A stretch of DNA of 64,000 nt from assembly GCA_017525855.1 (NCBI GenBank), contig JAFXSE010000005.1:25916-89915 (forward strand), read 5' to 3'. The notes under the pieces are model-generated. The model did no database searches and had not been told where the DNA came from. It saw nothing but the letters and a program-made list of their open reading frames with translations. The position numbers were made by a program, and so were the translations under genes. The DNA comes from Bacilli bacterium. Its GTDB lineage: Bacteria; Bacillota; Bacilli; RF39; UBA660. Below are positions 42,790 to 51,842 of the stretch, one piece after another (within the stretch, counting starts at the first letter, position 1; each line of letters starts with the position of its first letter).

Positions 42790-44214
42790 ATGATTAAGAA
42801 AAAAATAACTATATATTTATTAATATCTATAGCATTTGTTTTGTTTTTTTCATATTCAACAGTTCTTTTTATTGGACATAATGATTCAATAGTATTTTTA
42901 ACAATTGGTAAACTTTGGAGTAAAGGTGTTTTACCTTATAAAGAATTATTTGATCATAAGGGACCACTTGTTTTTTTTATTAATATGGTTGGATATAAAA
43001 TTGGTAATAATGTAAGAGGAATACTAATAATACAAATAATATTTATGTTTTTTACAACGTATTTTTTAGATAAAATAGCTACTTTAGAATTAAAAAATAA
43101 GAAGAATAGTGTTTTATATGTAGTTATTACATTGTTTTTTCTATCTGTTATATATTCTGGTGGTAATTTAGTAGAAGAGTATTGTTTACCTTTTTTGATA
43201 GCGACATTATATTATAATTTAAAATATATTAATAATTATAAAACTAATAATATAGTTTATCATCCACTAAAGTATTCATTTTTATATGGTATATCATTTG
43301 GAGTTTGTTTTCTTACTCGTTTAACTAATTCTATAAGCATATGTTTAGGTTTGTTTGTTATTCTTGTAATATTAATTAAAAAAAAGAGAATTCTTGATAT
43401 ATTTAAAAACCTAATTTTATTTATATGTGGTTTTGCGGTTATTAGTTTGCCTTTTGTTATATATTTTTGTTATCATAACATATTTTTTGATTTTTTATAT
43501 GGTACTATTTTGTATAATTTTGACTATATAATTAAATCTAGATTTCAATTTGATGGATTATTAACATATATTTTATGTTTTGCTCCTAGTTATTTGATAT
43601 TTATTTCTAGTTATATACATTTTAGAAAAAAAGATAAATATAAAGGATTATTATATTTATTATTAGGCTTATTTGAAAGCTTTTTGTTCATTTCTGGTTT
43701 AAAATATCCACATTATGCAGTAATTAGTTTGCCTAATTTACTTATTTTACTAGTTGATTTTGATAATTTAGTTCATAAAAAAACAATTAGAAAAGTATTT
43801 TTTGTTTTGGTTGGTATTTGTTTTATATGTTCAATTATTTTTAATGTTATGAGAATAAATAGTAGTAGAAACAGAAGTTTAACTAACTATGTTGATAAAT
43901 TACTTAAAAGTATTGGAGAAGATGGTAAAAAGTCGCTTATAGTTTTAAATATGAATGAATATAAACAAATATATATTAATAATAATATTGTTCCATATTA
44001 TAAATATTTTAATTTACAAGATTGGCAAGCTAGTAATTCTAAGAGTTTAAAAGATGATATTTCTAAAGTATTTAGTGAGGGAAATGTAGAGTATATACTA
44101 AGTGTTAATCCCAAGGAAAGTATTTTATATCCTGTTATTTTGGAGAGATATGATATAGTTACTAGTCATAATATAGATGGAGATAATATTGTGTTATATA
44201 TAATAAAACAATAG
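42790..44214 (+). CDS. GT39-like polytopic glycosyltransferase
   Basis: A 474-residue membrane protein with about 10-12 helices. After the first helix it has the outer motif IGHNDSIVFLTIGKLWSKGV, then LPYKELFDHKGPLVFFINMVG, which matches the GT-C (GT39/PMT-like) pattern: an Asp in the first loop followed by P-Y-x-[DE]-x-F-D-x-K-x-P. Such enzymes move sugars from lipid phosphates to outer acceptors. The C-terminal 100 residues are soluble. Donor and acceptor are unknown. It sits between pgsA and recA, where cinA would be expected. Confidence 0.75.
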   Translation: MIKKKITIYLLISIAFVLFFSYSTVLFIGHNDSIVFLTIGKLWSKGVLPYKELFDHKGPLVFFINMVGYKIGNNVRGILIIQIIFMFFTTYFLDKIATLELKNKKNSVLYVVITLFFLSVIYSGGNLVEEYCLPFLIATLYYNLKYINNYKTNNIVYHPLKYSFLYGISFGVCFLTRLTNSISICLGLFVILVILIKKKRILDIFKNLILFICGFAVISLPFVIYFCYHNIFFDFLYGTILYNFDYIIKSRFQFDGLLTYILCFAPSYLIFISSYIHFRKKDKYKGLLYLLLGLFESFLFISGLKYPHYAVISLPNLLILLVDFDNLVHKKTIRKVFFVLVGICFICSIIFNVMRINSSRNRSLTNYVDKLLKSIGEDGKKSLIVLNMNEYKQIYINNNIVPYYKYFNLQDWQASNSKSLKDDISKVFSEGNVEYILSVNPKESILYPVILERYDIVTSHNIDGDNIVLYIIKQ

Positions 44215-44272
44215 GTAAAAATTGCAAAAATGGGTATCAAAAGTTAATTTTCAGGGTGTTTTTACAAATTTG

Positions 44273-44286
44273 CGAAAATTTGTTCG
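44273..44286 (+). promoter_or_regulatory. LexA (DinR)-type box before recA
   Basis: CGAAAATTTGTTCG matches the Firmicutes SOS operator CGAAC-N4-GTTCG in 9 of 10 fixed bases. It ends 8 bases before the -35 element of the recA promoter. Confidence 0.75.
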
Positions 44287-44294
44287 AAAAAGTC

Positions 44295-44323
44295 TTGCTT
44301 TTTCAAAAAAAGTTAGTTACAAT
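44295..44323 (+). promoter_or_regulatory. recA promoter
   Basis: TTGCTT at 44295-44300, a spacer of 17 bases, TACAAT at 44318-44323, 30 bases before the recA start. Confidence 0.8.
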
Positions 44324-44353
44324 TAATATGTAGGAAAAAAGTAGGAGGCTTTA

Positions 44354-45370
44354 ATGAAAAAGGTAGAAACACAATCAAAAGATTTAGATAAAGTTTTAAG
44401 TGATATAGAAAAACAATTTGGAAAAGGTTCAATTATGAGACTTGGTGAAAATACTCATATGAAAGTTGATGTTGTATCTTCAGGTTGTTTATCATTAGAT
44501 ATTGCTTTAGGAGTTGGAGGATATCCAAGAGGAAGAATAGTTGAAATATATGGACCAGAATCAAGTGGTAAAACAACATTTGCTCTTCAAGCTATTGCAT
44601 CTGTGCAAAAACAGGGTGGTAGAGCTGCGTTTATTGATGCTGAACATGCACTTGATCCAGTTTATGCTGAAAAATTAGGAGTTAATATTAATGAATTATT
44701 ACTTTCTCAACCTGATACAGGAGAACAAGCTTTAGAAATTTGTGATGCTTTGGTTAGAAGTGAAGCTATAAGTATCATTGTTATAGATTCAGTTGCTGCT
44801 TTAGTACCTCAAGCTGAAATAGATGGTGAAATGGGAGATTCTCATGTAGGCCTTCAAGCAAGACTTATGTCTCAGGCATTAAGAAAACTTTCTGGTACTA
44901 TTAGTAAAACAAATACTATTGCAATATTTATTAATCAATTAAGAGAAAAAGTAGGAGTTATGTTTGGAAATCCAGAAACTACTACTGGTGGTAGAGCATT
45001 AAAATTCTATTCAACTATTCGTCTTGATGTAAGACGTAATGAAGCATTAAAAATGGGCGATGGAATTGTTGGTAATAAAACTACTATTAAGGTTGTAAAA
45101 AACAAGGTGGCTCCACCATTTAAAACTGCTGTTGTTGATATAATGTATGGTGAAGGTGTAAGTCGTGAAGGAGAACTTGTTGATTTGGGAGCTGAAGCTG
45201 GTGTAGTTGATAAAACTGGTGCTTGGTATAGTTATAAAGGTGAAAAATTAGGTCAAGGTAAGGAAAATGTTAAATTACTTTTAAAAGAAAATCCTGCACT
45301 TGCTGATGAAATAGAACAACAAGTAAGGGAATTCTATGGAATTTCTAATACTAATAATGGGGAAGCGTAA
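44354..45370 (+). CDS. recA: Recombinase A
   Basis: A 338-residue strand-exchange ATPase and LexA coprotease. The Walker A is [13 protein letters not shown], Walker [12 protein letters not shown], and loops L1/L2 include [20 protein letters not shown], then [20 protein letters not shown]. The C-terminal domain ends shorter than in Bacillus. Start follows GTAGGAGGC. The SOS-type box and promoter upstream suggest DNA-damage control. A short hairpin overlapping the stop ends the transcript. Confidence 0.99.
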   Translation: MKKVETQSKDLDKVLSDIEKQFGKGSIMRLGENTHMKVDVVSSGCLSLDIALGVGGYPRGRIVEIYGPESSGKTTFALQAIASVQKQGGRAAFIDAEHALDPVYAEKLGVNINELLLSQPDTGEQALEICDALVRSEAISIIVIDSVAALVPQAEIDGEMGDSHVGLQARLMSQALRKLSGTISKTNTIAIFINQLREKVGVMFGNPETTTGGRALKFYSTIRLDVRRNEALKMGDGIVGNKTTIKVVKNKVAPPFKTAVVDIMYGEGVSREGELVDLGAEAGVVDKTGAWYSYKGEKLGQGKENVKLLLKENPALADEIEQQVREFYGISNTNNGEA

Positions 45371-45383
45371 TCTTCCTTTTTTA
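45361..45383 (+). terminator. Terminator overlapping the recA stop
   Basis: GGAAG and CTTCC pair around CGTAAT (45361-45376), then TTTTTTATTTT. The stem is short, so it may be partly read through. Confidence 0.65.
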
Positions 45384-45430
45384 TTTTAAAAGATATATGT
45401 CAAAAAATGTTTTTTTTCATAGTTTATAGT

Positions 45431-46846
45431 ATGAAGAGGTTAAATAAATTAATAAAATGTAAATATGATACACCTATATATGGTGTTAAAACAAATTCTA
45501 AAGAAGTGGAAAAGGGAGATTTATTTATTGCAGTACATGGATTTAATGTAGATCATCATGATTATATAATTGATGCTATTGAAAGAGGAGCAGTAGCAAT
45601 AATAAGTGAGAAAAAAGTTGAGACATTAATTCCAGTTGTAATAGTTAAAAATACAAATAAAACAGCTAAAAAAATATTAAAAAAATTTTACGAAAATATA
45701 GAAAAGGACTTTAGTTTTATTGGTGTTACTGGAACAGATGGTAAAACTACAACTAGTACTATAATTTCATATATTTTACAAGATGTGTATAATTGTTGTA
45801 ATATTGGGACCAATGGTTTGATTTATAAGGATTATAAAGAAACTCTAGATAATACAACTCCAAGTTGTGAAAAAATGTATAATTATTTATTAGAACTTAA
45901 TAAAAATGGTTGTAAATATGTATCGATGGAGGTGTCAAGTGAGTCCTTACTACACAAAAGATTAGATATGATTAAATATAATGTCGGAATAATGACTAAT
46001 ATTACAGAGGATCATTTAAACATTCATAAGACTTTAGACAACTATATTGAGAGCAAAGGGCAACTATTTGAACAGATTAAGAAAGATGGTTTTTCAATAT
46101 TAAACATTGATGATAAGTATTATGATAGGATAAAAAAGAGGTGTCATAGTAAAGTGTTTACATATGGCAAAAATGTAAAAAGTGATTTTAGAATAAGTAA
46201 AATAAAATGTCAAAATATGTCGACTATATTTAATATTTTACATAAAAACCGTGTGTTTACTGTTAATACTAAATTAATGGGTGTCTATAATGTCTATAAT
46301 ATCACTGCTGCCTTTGCATGCTGCTATCTGATGGGTGTAAACTGTGATTATATTTTAGAGAGAATCAGGGAAGTTGAACAAGTAAGTGGGCGAGGAGAAT
46401 ATCTGGATTTTGGTCAAAAATTTAAAATTGTTCTTGATTATGCTCATACTAGCAATGCTATTGAAAATGTTTTATCCGCATTATCTGTTGATAAAATAGG
46501 AAGGATTATAACCGTTACTGGTAGTGCTGGAGGAAGGGAAAAGGAAAAAAGAGTTAAAATGGGAGAAATTGTATCTTTATATTCTGATGTTGTAATATTT
46601 ACAACAGATGATCCGAGATATGAAGATCCTTTAAATATTATTCATGATTTAGCGAAAAATATAACAAAAAATAATTATCAGATTATTTTAGATCGAAAGG
46701 ATGCAATTCATAAAGCATTATCAATGGCAAATAAAGATGATATAGTTGTAATACTTGGAAAAGGTCGGGATGATTATATGGCAGTTTTAGATAAAAAAAT
46801 AGGTTATTCTGATTATGAGTCAATATCTTCCTATTTTATCAATTAA
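45431..46846 (+). CDS. murE: UDP-MurNAc-tripeptide synthetase (MurE)
   Basis: A 471-residue cytoplasmic Mur ligase that adds the third residue to the peptidoglycan stem. The N-terminal MurE-type domain (VKTNSKEVEKGDLFIAVHGF) precedes the ATP site GVTGTDGKTTTST and the C-terminal domain. The amino-acid-selecting loop reads DDPRYEDP; the Arg is that of meso-DAP enzymes (DNPR), whereas Lys enzymes usually have DNPA or similar. The start at 45431 (KRLNKLIK) suits the family, though neither it nor 45407 has a good site. The third residue is thus unsettled. Confidence 0.9.
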   Translation: MKRLNKLIKCKYDTPIYGVKTNSKEVEKGDLFIAVHGFNVDHHDYIIDAIERGAVAIISEKKVETLIPVVIVKNTNKTAKKILKKFYENIEKDFSFIGVTGTDGKTTTSTIISYILQDVYNCCNIGTNGLIYKDYKETLDNTTPSCEKMYNYLLELNKNGCKYVSMEVSSESLLHKRLDMIKYNVGIMTNITEDHLNIHKTLDNYIESKGQLFEQIKKDGFSILNIDDKYYDRIKKRCHSKVFTYGKNVKSDFRISKIKCQNMSTIFNILHKNRVFTVNTKLMGVYNVYNITAAFACCYLMGVNCDYILERIREVEQVSGRGEYLDFGQKFKIVLDYAHTSNAIENVLSALSVDKIGRIITVTGSAGGREKEKRVKMGEIVSLYSDVVIFTTDDPRYEDPLNIIHDLAKNITKNNYQIILDRKDAIHKALSMANKDDIVVILGKGRDDYMAVLDKKIGYSDYESISSYFIN

Positions 46847-46856
46847 TATCTTTACC

Positions 46857-46885
46857 TTGACACAAAACGAAATGGCCACTAAAAT
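46857..46885 (+). promoter_or_regulatory. Promoter of rny
   Basis: Consensus TTGACA at 46857-46862, a 17-base spacer and TAAAAT at 46880-46885, 65 bases before the start codon. Confidence 0.8.
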
Positions 46886-46949
46886 ATAATTAGATTATGA
46901 TTTAAATATTGATAATATTTTAAATATATTCTAAGAAGTGGAGGAAAAG

Positions 46950-48506
46950 ATGAAAGATAGTATTGCACTTTTCACTTTACTTATTCTGATTGGTTTAATT
47001 ATTGGCTTTTTTCTATGTATTTTAATTAACTACATTAGAAAAAATAGAACATCTAAACTTGTTAAAGATATGATTGATAAGGCACGTCGTGATGCTGAAA
47101 AATCAAAAAGAGAAATTATTCTTGAACAAAAAGAAGAGTCACATAGACTAAAATTAGAACTTGATAAGGAAATAAAAGAAAAGAAAAATGAAATAAAAGA
47201 AAATGAAGAGCGTCTTCTTCAAAGAGAAAAGAATATGGATAAAAGAGATGAACTGTATCAAAAAAGAGAATCTCTTTTGGATGAAAAGGAAGAACGTTTA
47301 AATGTCAAGTTAAGTGAAATTCAAGAAGAAAAAAGTAAAGTTGAAGAAATTAAAAATGAACAAATTGAATTATTAGAAAAAATATCAAAATTTAGTAAGG
47401 AAGAAGCAAAAAAAACATTAATGGAGCAAGTAAAAGAAAGCATGAGTAAGGAAGTTTCTGCTTATATAAAAGAGCAAGAACAAGAGGCTAAGTTAGTGGC
47501 TGATAAACAGGCTCAAGAATATATTATTACTGCTATGCAGAGATATGCTTCTGATATTGCTAATGATCAGACTGTTACTGTTGTTGATTTACCTAATGAT
47601 GAAATGAAGGGTAGAATTATAGGTCGAGAAGGTCGTAATATACGTACTATTGAAGCTATTACAGGTGTTGATTTAATTATTGATGATACTCCTGAAGCAG
47701 TAGTTTTATCTAGTTTTGATCCATTACGTCGTGAAATTGCTCGTGTAACTTTGGAAACGTTAATTAAGGATGGTAGAATTCATCCGACTAGAATTGAAGA
47801 GATATATGATAGAGTTAGTAAGGATATGAAGCAGAAGATAATGGAGTTTGGTAATGATGCTTTATTCCAATTAGGACTTACTAAGATGGACAATGAATTA
47901 ATAGAATTGGTTGGTAAACTTCATTTTAGAACAAGTTTTGGTCAAAATGTTTTAGCTCATTCAATTGAAGTAGCTCAACTTTCTGGACTTCTTGCTAGCG
48001 AATTTGGTGAAGATGTAACTCTTGCTAAAAGAGCAGGACTTTTACATGATATTGGTAAAGCTATAGATCATGATGTTGAAGGTAGTCATGTTGAGTTGGG
48101 GGCTGAAATAGCTCGTAAATATCATGAAGATTTAGTGGTTATAAATACAATTGAATCTCATCATGGCGATAAGCCAAGTGAAAGTATAATAGCTAGCATT
48201 GTTGCTATTGCTGATAGTTTAAGTGCTTCACGTCCTGGTGCTAGAAATGATTCTTTAGAAAACTATATTAAGAGACTTACTCAACTTGAAGAAGTGGGAA
48301 ATAAAGTTGAAGGTGTAGAAAAAGCTTTTGCTGTTCAGGCTGGTAGAGAATTAAGAGTTATAGTTAAACCTGAAGATGTAGATGATTTAGGTGCACATAC
48401 AATTGCTAGAGAAATAAAAGAGCAAGTTGAAAGTACTATGAAATATCCTGGTACTATAAAAATAACTGTTGTAAGAGAGATAAGAGCTCAAGAAGAGGCA
48501 AAATAG
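46950..48506 (+). CDS. rny: Ribonuclease Y
   Basis: A 518-residue membrane-bound endoribonuclease that starts bulk mRNA decay. It has an N-terminal helix (about residues 4-28), a long coiled coil (30-200), a KH domain (KGRIIGREGRNIRTIEAITG) and an HD domain (LAHSIEVAQLSG ... HDIGKAIDHDVEGSH). The start at 46950 is chosen because GTGGAGGA is the ribosome site; a GTG at 46938 lies within it. The recA ... rny order is conserved in Bacilli. A terminator overlaps the stop. Confidence 0.98.
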   Translation: MKDSIALFTLLILIGLIIGFFLCILINYIRKNRTSKLVKDMIDKARRDAEKSKREIILEQKEESHRLKLELDKEIKEKKNEIKENEERLLQREKNMDKRDELYQKRESLLDEKEERLNVKLSEIQEEKSKVEEIKNEQIELLEKISKFSKEEAKKTLMEQVKESMSKEVSAYIKEQEQEAKLVADKQAQEYIITAMQRYASDIANDQTVTVVDLPNDEMKGRIIGREGRNIRTIEAITGVDLIIDDTPEAVVLSSFDPLRREIARVTLETLIKDGRIHPTRIEEIYDRVSKDMKQKIMEFGNDALFQLGLTKMDNELIELVGKLHFRTSFGQNVLAHSIEVAQLSGLLASEFGEDVTLAKRAGLLHDIGKAIDHDVEGSHVELGAEIARKYHEDLVVINTIESHHGDKPSESIIASIVAIADSLSASRPGARNDSLENYIKRLTQLEEVGNKVEGVEKAFAVQAGRELRVIVKPEDVDDLGAHTIAREIKEQVESTMKYPGTIKITVVREIRAQEEAK

Positions 48507-48514
48507 CCTCTTTT
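48493..48514 (+). terminator. Terminator overlapping the rny stop
   Basis: AAGAGGC and GCCTCTT form a 7-bp stem around AAAATA (48493-48512), then TT. The T-run is short. Confidence 0.65.
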
Positions 48515-48523
48515 AGTTTAGTC

Positions 48524-48925
48524 ATGGAAGAATTAATTAGTGTAATTAAAATTTTAGATTTATGTAGTGATGATGAGTATTTTCAACTTTTAATTAAATG
48601 TATTAAATTTATTGATATTAATAATATAGAATTTTTTGGTATTTATGAAAAATGTGGTGATATATCATTAATTGTACCTGAGGTTATAAATGACTTAACT
48701 ATGTCTATTGCAATTCATGAAGCGGGACATTTATATGATTATTATAAAACGGGTTCTATATTAGAAAGTGAAGCAACAGCGCTTGAATGGGAATTTTGTT
48801 TTTTAACTTATAGAAAGCAATATGATATTTTAAATGATAGGTTGAAAGAAATTAAAAGTAATCCTGATTCATTAAAGTATAAGAGTATAAAAAAAGAAGC
48901 TAAATGGTTTCAACTTCAATTTTAG
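48524..48925 (+). CDS. Small HExxH (HEAGH) protein, putative zinc metallopeptidase
   Basis: A 133-residue soluble protein. It carries IAIHEAGHLYDYYKTG: HExxH with the following conserved Gly before the second His, then SILESEATALEWEF, whose Glu residues are placed as in gluzincins, which take a third zinc ligand from a downstream Glu. There is no signal peptide, so it would act inside the cell. It lies 17 bases after rny and its last 26 bases overlap the convergent rnj gene. Substrate unknown; a regulatory protease is one option, not shown. Confidence 0.7.
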   Translation: MEELISVIKILDLCSDDEYFQLLIKCIKFIDINNIEFFGIYEKCGDISLIVPEVINDLTMSIAIHEAGHLYDYYKTGSILESEATALEWEFCFLTYRKQYDILNDRLKEIKSNPDSLKYKSIKKEAKWFQLQF

Positions 48926-48936
48926 CTTCTTTTTTG
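48891..48936. terminator. Bidirectional terminator inside overlapping gene ends
   Basis: AAAAAGAAGCTAAA (48891-48904) pairs with TTTAGCTTCTTTTT (48921-48934). It lies wholly within the overlapping 3' ends of the HEAGH gene and rnj and can end both transcripts. Confidence 0.85.
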
Positions 48937-50603
48937 ATATCTAATATTATTGGAAGTACAATTGGTCTTCTTCCTGTTAATTCATTTATGTATGGTATTA
49001 ATTCGGCTGTTAATTCTGATTTTATCATAGCAAATGTAGAATGTGAATTTTTTAGTTGTTCTTTTACGATGTTTTCAGCATAGTTTTCAATTTTTTTCAA
49101 TAATTCTTCATTTTCATTTACTTGAATAAAACCTCTTGTAGTTATATTTGGCTTGATTAATAATTCATGTTTTTTCATATCTACATTAATTATTACAACT
49201 AATATTCCATCGTTTGCCATTATTTTACGGTCTCTAAGAACTGCTCCACCAATTTCTCCAATTCTATTACCATCTACATAAATATCATTTCCTGAGTAAC
49301 TTTCTCCTTTTGTTACAACATGGTTGTTTAAGTTTAGAGAATCTCCATTTTTGATTACAAAAGTGTTTTCTTTTGGTATACCACATTCTATACCTATATT
49401 GGCATGGTGTTTTAGCATTCTATAATCTCCGTGAAATGGCATTAAGTATTTTGGTTGAATTAGTCTGATCATTAGTTTTAATTCTTCTTCGTTAGCATGT
49501 CCTGATGTATGTAGGTCACTAAATGATTTATTTGTATATACGCTTACACCGTTTAAACATAGCCTATTAATTATTTTTGAAATGCTTAAAGCGTTACCAG
49601 GAATGGCACTTGATGAGAATATTACAATATCATCTGGTCTTAATTTAACGTATTTATGTGTGCCATTTGACATGCGTGAAAGCGCTGCAAGTGGTTCTCC
49701 TTGAGTACCAGTACATAGTATAGCTACTTCACCTGGTTTGTAATTATTTAGTTCTTCTGGTTCTATAATTATTTCTTTATGGTTAATATATCCACCTTGA
49801 ATAGATATTTTGATATTGTTTTCCATACTTCTTCCGAATAGGCAGACTTTTCTGTTGTGTTTATAACACGTATCAAAGATATGTTTTACACGATATACGT
49901 TTGATGCAAAAGTTGCAATTATTATTCTTTGACTAGGATATTGATCGAACATATCATTTAGGGCATTATCTACTTTTGATTCACTAGTTGAGAATCCTTC
50001 GTTTAAGGCATTAGTTGATTCACTTATAAGTAAGTCTACGCCTTCATGTCCTAGAGTTGCGATTTTGTATAAGTCAGCCATTGGTCCAATAGGAGTTAGG
50101 TCAAATTTAAAGTCTCCTGTTGTAACTATTCTTCCATCTGGAGTAGTTACGCTTATACCATGCGAATCTGGTACGGAGTGAGTAATTAGGAAAAACTCAA
50201 CTTCTATATCATCAAACTTTAATTTTGTATTGCCATCATATGCATAAAGTGTATCATAACGAATATTTCTGTCTTCAAGTTTTACAGCAATTAATTCTTT
50301 AGCATGGCGTGGAGCATATATAGCAGGTATATTTAGACTTTGTACTAAAAAAGGAATGCTACCTATATGATCTTCATGACCATGGGTAATTAATAAAGCT
50401 TTTATTTTATCTTCGTTTTCCTTGAGAAAAGTAAAATCAGGAAGGACATAGTCTACTCCCATAAGTTCACTTTCTGGAAAACTAACACCGGCATCAATAA
50501 TAACAATAGAGTCGTTATGCATTACACAATACATATTTTTTCCGACTTCACCTAAACCTCCTAAAACAACAACTTTTGTTCCATTAGGTTTATTTTGATT
50601 CAT
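48900..50603 (-). CDS. Ribonuclease J
   Basis: A 567-residue metallo-beta-lactamase/beta-CASP nuclease with 5'-3' exo- and endonuclease activity. The metal site is LLITHGHEDHIGSIPFL, with the later His/Asp in THSVPDSHGI and TTGDFKFD; beta-CASP motifs are STNALNEGFSTSE and FHGDYRMLKHH. The C-terminal domain contributes to dimers. It may be RnjA or RnjB; sequence alone does not decide for me. The start follows AAAGGAGAA. The gene is a single unit. Confidence 0.96.
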   Translation of the reverse strand: MNQNKPNGTKVVVLGGLGEVGKNMYCVMHNDSIVIIDAGVSFPESELMGVDYVLPDFTFLKENEDKIKALLITHGHEDHIGSIPFLVQSLNIPAIYAPRHAKELIAVKLEDRNIRYDTLYAYDGNTKLKFDDIEVEFFLITHSVPDSHGISVTTPDGRIVTTGDFKFDLTPIGPMADLYKIATLGHEGVDLLISESTNALNEGFSTSESKVDNALNDMFDQYPSQRIIIATFASNVYRVKHIFDTCYKHNRKVCLFGRSMENNIKISIQGGYINHKEIIIEPEELNNYKPGEVAILCTGTQGEPLAALSRMSNGTHKYVKLRPDDIVIFSSSAIPGNALSISKIINRLCLNGVSVYTNKSFSDLHTSGHANEEELKLMIRLIQPKYLMPFHGDYRMLKHHANIGIECGIPKENTFVIKNGDSLNLNNHVVTKGESYSGNDIYVDGNRIGEIGGAVLRDRKIMANDGILVVIINVDMKKHELLIKPNITTRGFIQVNENEELLKKIENYAENIVKEQLKNSHSTFAMIKSELTAELIPYINELTGRRPIVLPIILDIKKEAKIEVETI

Positions 50604-50768
50604 AAATTATTTTTTCTCCTTTCTTGTTAATTTTACTCGTAAAAGAACTAACGCTAACATTATACTATATAAAAGTTATTTTGTCTAGGTGGTAAAATTT
50701 TGAGACAAAAATTTGCAAAAAACATAAAAATAATATATAATATGTGCTATTCAAAGGGGGATTTTGTA

Positions 50769-51473
50769 ATGTTTGGAATTAATGAAATACTAGGAAAAGT
50801 GCTTTCTAAAAAGCCACTAACCGAAGAAGAAAAATTTAGAATATTACATTCTAAAAGAATTGATTCTAAAGTTATAGAGTATTTAATGCAAAAACTTAAT
50901 AATTTACATATTGAAGTTTTAGGTGATTATGAAGGTTCATTATTTCAATTAATGCCTGTTGGAAAACTTATGGGTTGGTGTTGGCAGACAACTGAATCAG
51001 TTATAGTATTCTTAAATGATAATGATTATATTGAACGAGGTAATTTATATTTTGATGAAAGAACTCCAGAATATTATCACTCATGGATTTGTTTTAATTA
51101 TAATGGAATAGAATATGTTTTAGATCCTTGTTTAAGTTTTTTGTGTAAAAAAGATGACTACTCTAAAATATTTGAAGTAGATGTTAAAGGAAAAGTTTCT
51201 GCTAAAGCTGTAAAAGAAGAATTAATAAGACAAATTACTGCTCCAAAAGAAGAAGATAGTTCAGAAGAACATAAAAGTTTTGAAAGAGTTATGAGAGCAA
51301 TTTTTGGTGAAGCATATGATAAGTTCAAAGAAGAAAAGAAAGGTGAAGTTATTGTTGATGCTCCAGAGGATGTAAATACACCATTATATAGAAATGGTGC
51401 AGGATATAAAACGGAATTAGAAGATGGTAAGATTAAAAAATTAACGGTACATTATTACTATACAGATTGTTAA
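50769..51473 (+). CDS. Putative transglutaminase-like fold protein
   Basis: A 234-residue soluble protein that I do not recognise by name. It has GWCWQTTESVIVFLNDNDY, then YYHSWICFNYNGIEYVLDPC: a Cys in a G-x-C-W setting, a His followed by a beta strand and an Asp at its end, spaced as in papain/transglutaminase-like Cys-His-Asp triads. The rest is helical and charged. The start at 50769 is given by GGGGG 8 bases before. It diverges from rnj and ends in a palindromic terminator. The fold assignment is tentative. Confidence 0.55.
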   Translation: MFGINEILGKVLSKKPLTEEEKFRILHSKRIDSKVIEYLMQKLNNLHIEVLGDYEGSLFQLMPVGKLMGWCWQTTESVIVFLNDNDYIERGNLYFDERTPEYYHSWICFNYNGIEYVLDPCLSFLCKKDDYSKIFEVDVKGKVSAKAVKEELIRQITAPKEEDSSEEHKSFERVMRAIFGEAYDKFKEEKKGEVIVDAPEDVNTPLYRNGAGYKTELEDGKIKKLTVHYYYTDC

Positions 51474-51477
51474 ATTA

Positions 51478-51510
51478 AAAAACAATTACAAATTTGTAAT
51501 TGCTTTTTTC
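51478..51510. terminator. Palindromic bidirectional terminator
   Basis: CAATTACAAATTTGTAATTG (51483-51502) is a perfect 20-base palindrome, with six A before and CTTTTTTC after it, giving a hairpin with a U-tract on both strands. Confidence 0.88.
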
Positions 51511-51524
51511 TTTGAAATAAAAAT

Positions 51525-51616
51525 GATGGGTACCCCAGGCGAGATGAATGCTCACATATATAAATATGCTTACTGGCATTGCCAACACATCGTTAATCCT
51601 TCACAAGTAACCCATC
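51525..51616. ncRNA. Unassigned structured element
   Basis: GATGGGT (51525-51531) pairs with ACCCATC (51610-51616), and after a one-base bulge AC (51532-51533) pairs with GT. Inside, GATG (51543-51546) can pair with CATC (51588-51591), CATAT with ATATG (51555-51568) and TGGC with GCCA (51574-51584). The result is a closed multi-branched fold of 92 nt. It is far more GC-rich than the sequence beside it. It is not SRP RNA, tRNA or a T-box by motif. The strand is undecided: on the minus strand the palindromic terminator would follow 15 bases later. The rest of the 370-base gap (51617-51842) holds only AT-rich sequence and the ftsY promoter region. Confidence 0.5.
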
Positions 51617-51842
51617 TACAAATATATTATAACATAATAATATAAATTATTCATCCTTTTTTTGCTTTTTATTTTCTTCGACAAATATAACCTGTAGATA
51701 ATTTTGATGTTCAATTGTTTTTTTGTAATGACATATAATATGTATTTTTTCAAGAAAATGATGTTGATAAATTTATATAATTTGTTTTTTTAATTCTTTC
51801 TTTGTGATACAATAGTAAAGAGTTACTTAAGGAGATGAGATA

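Noticed and set aside
51525..51616. Assigning the folded element to SRP RNA or a ZTP (pfl) riboswitch
   Set aside because: The SRP loop GGAAGCAGCC is absent. The minus-strand CGCCTGGG recalls the ZTP motif, but the rest of that consensus is missing and no purine gene follows on that strand.
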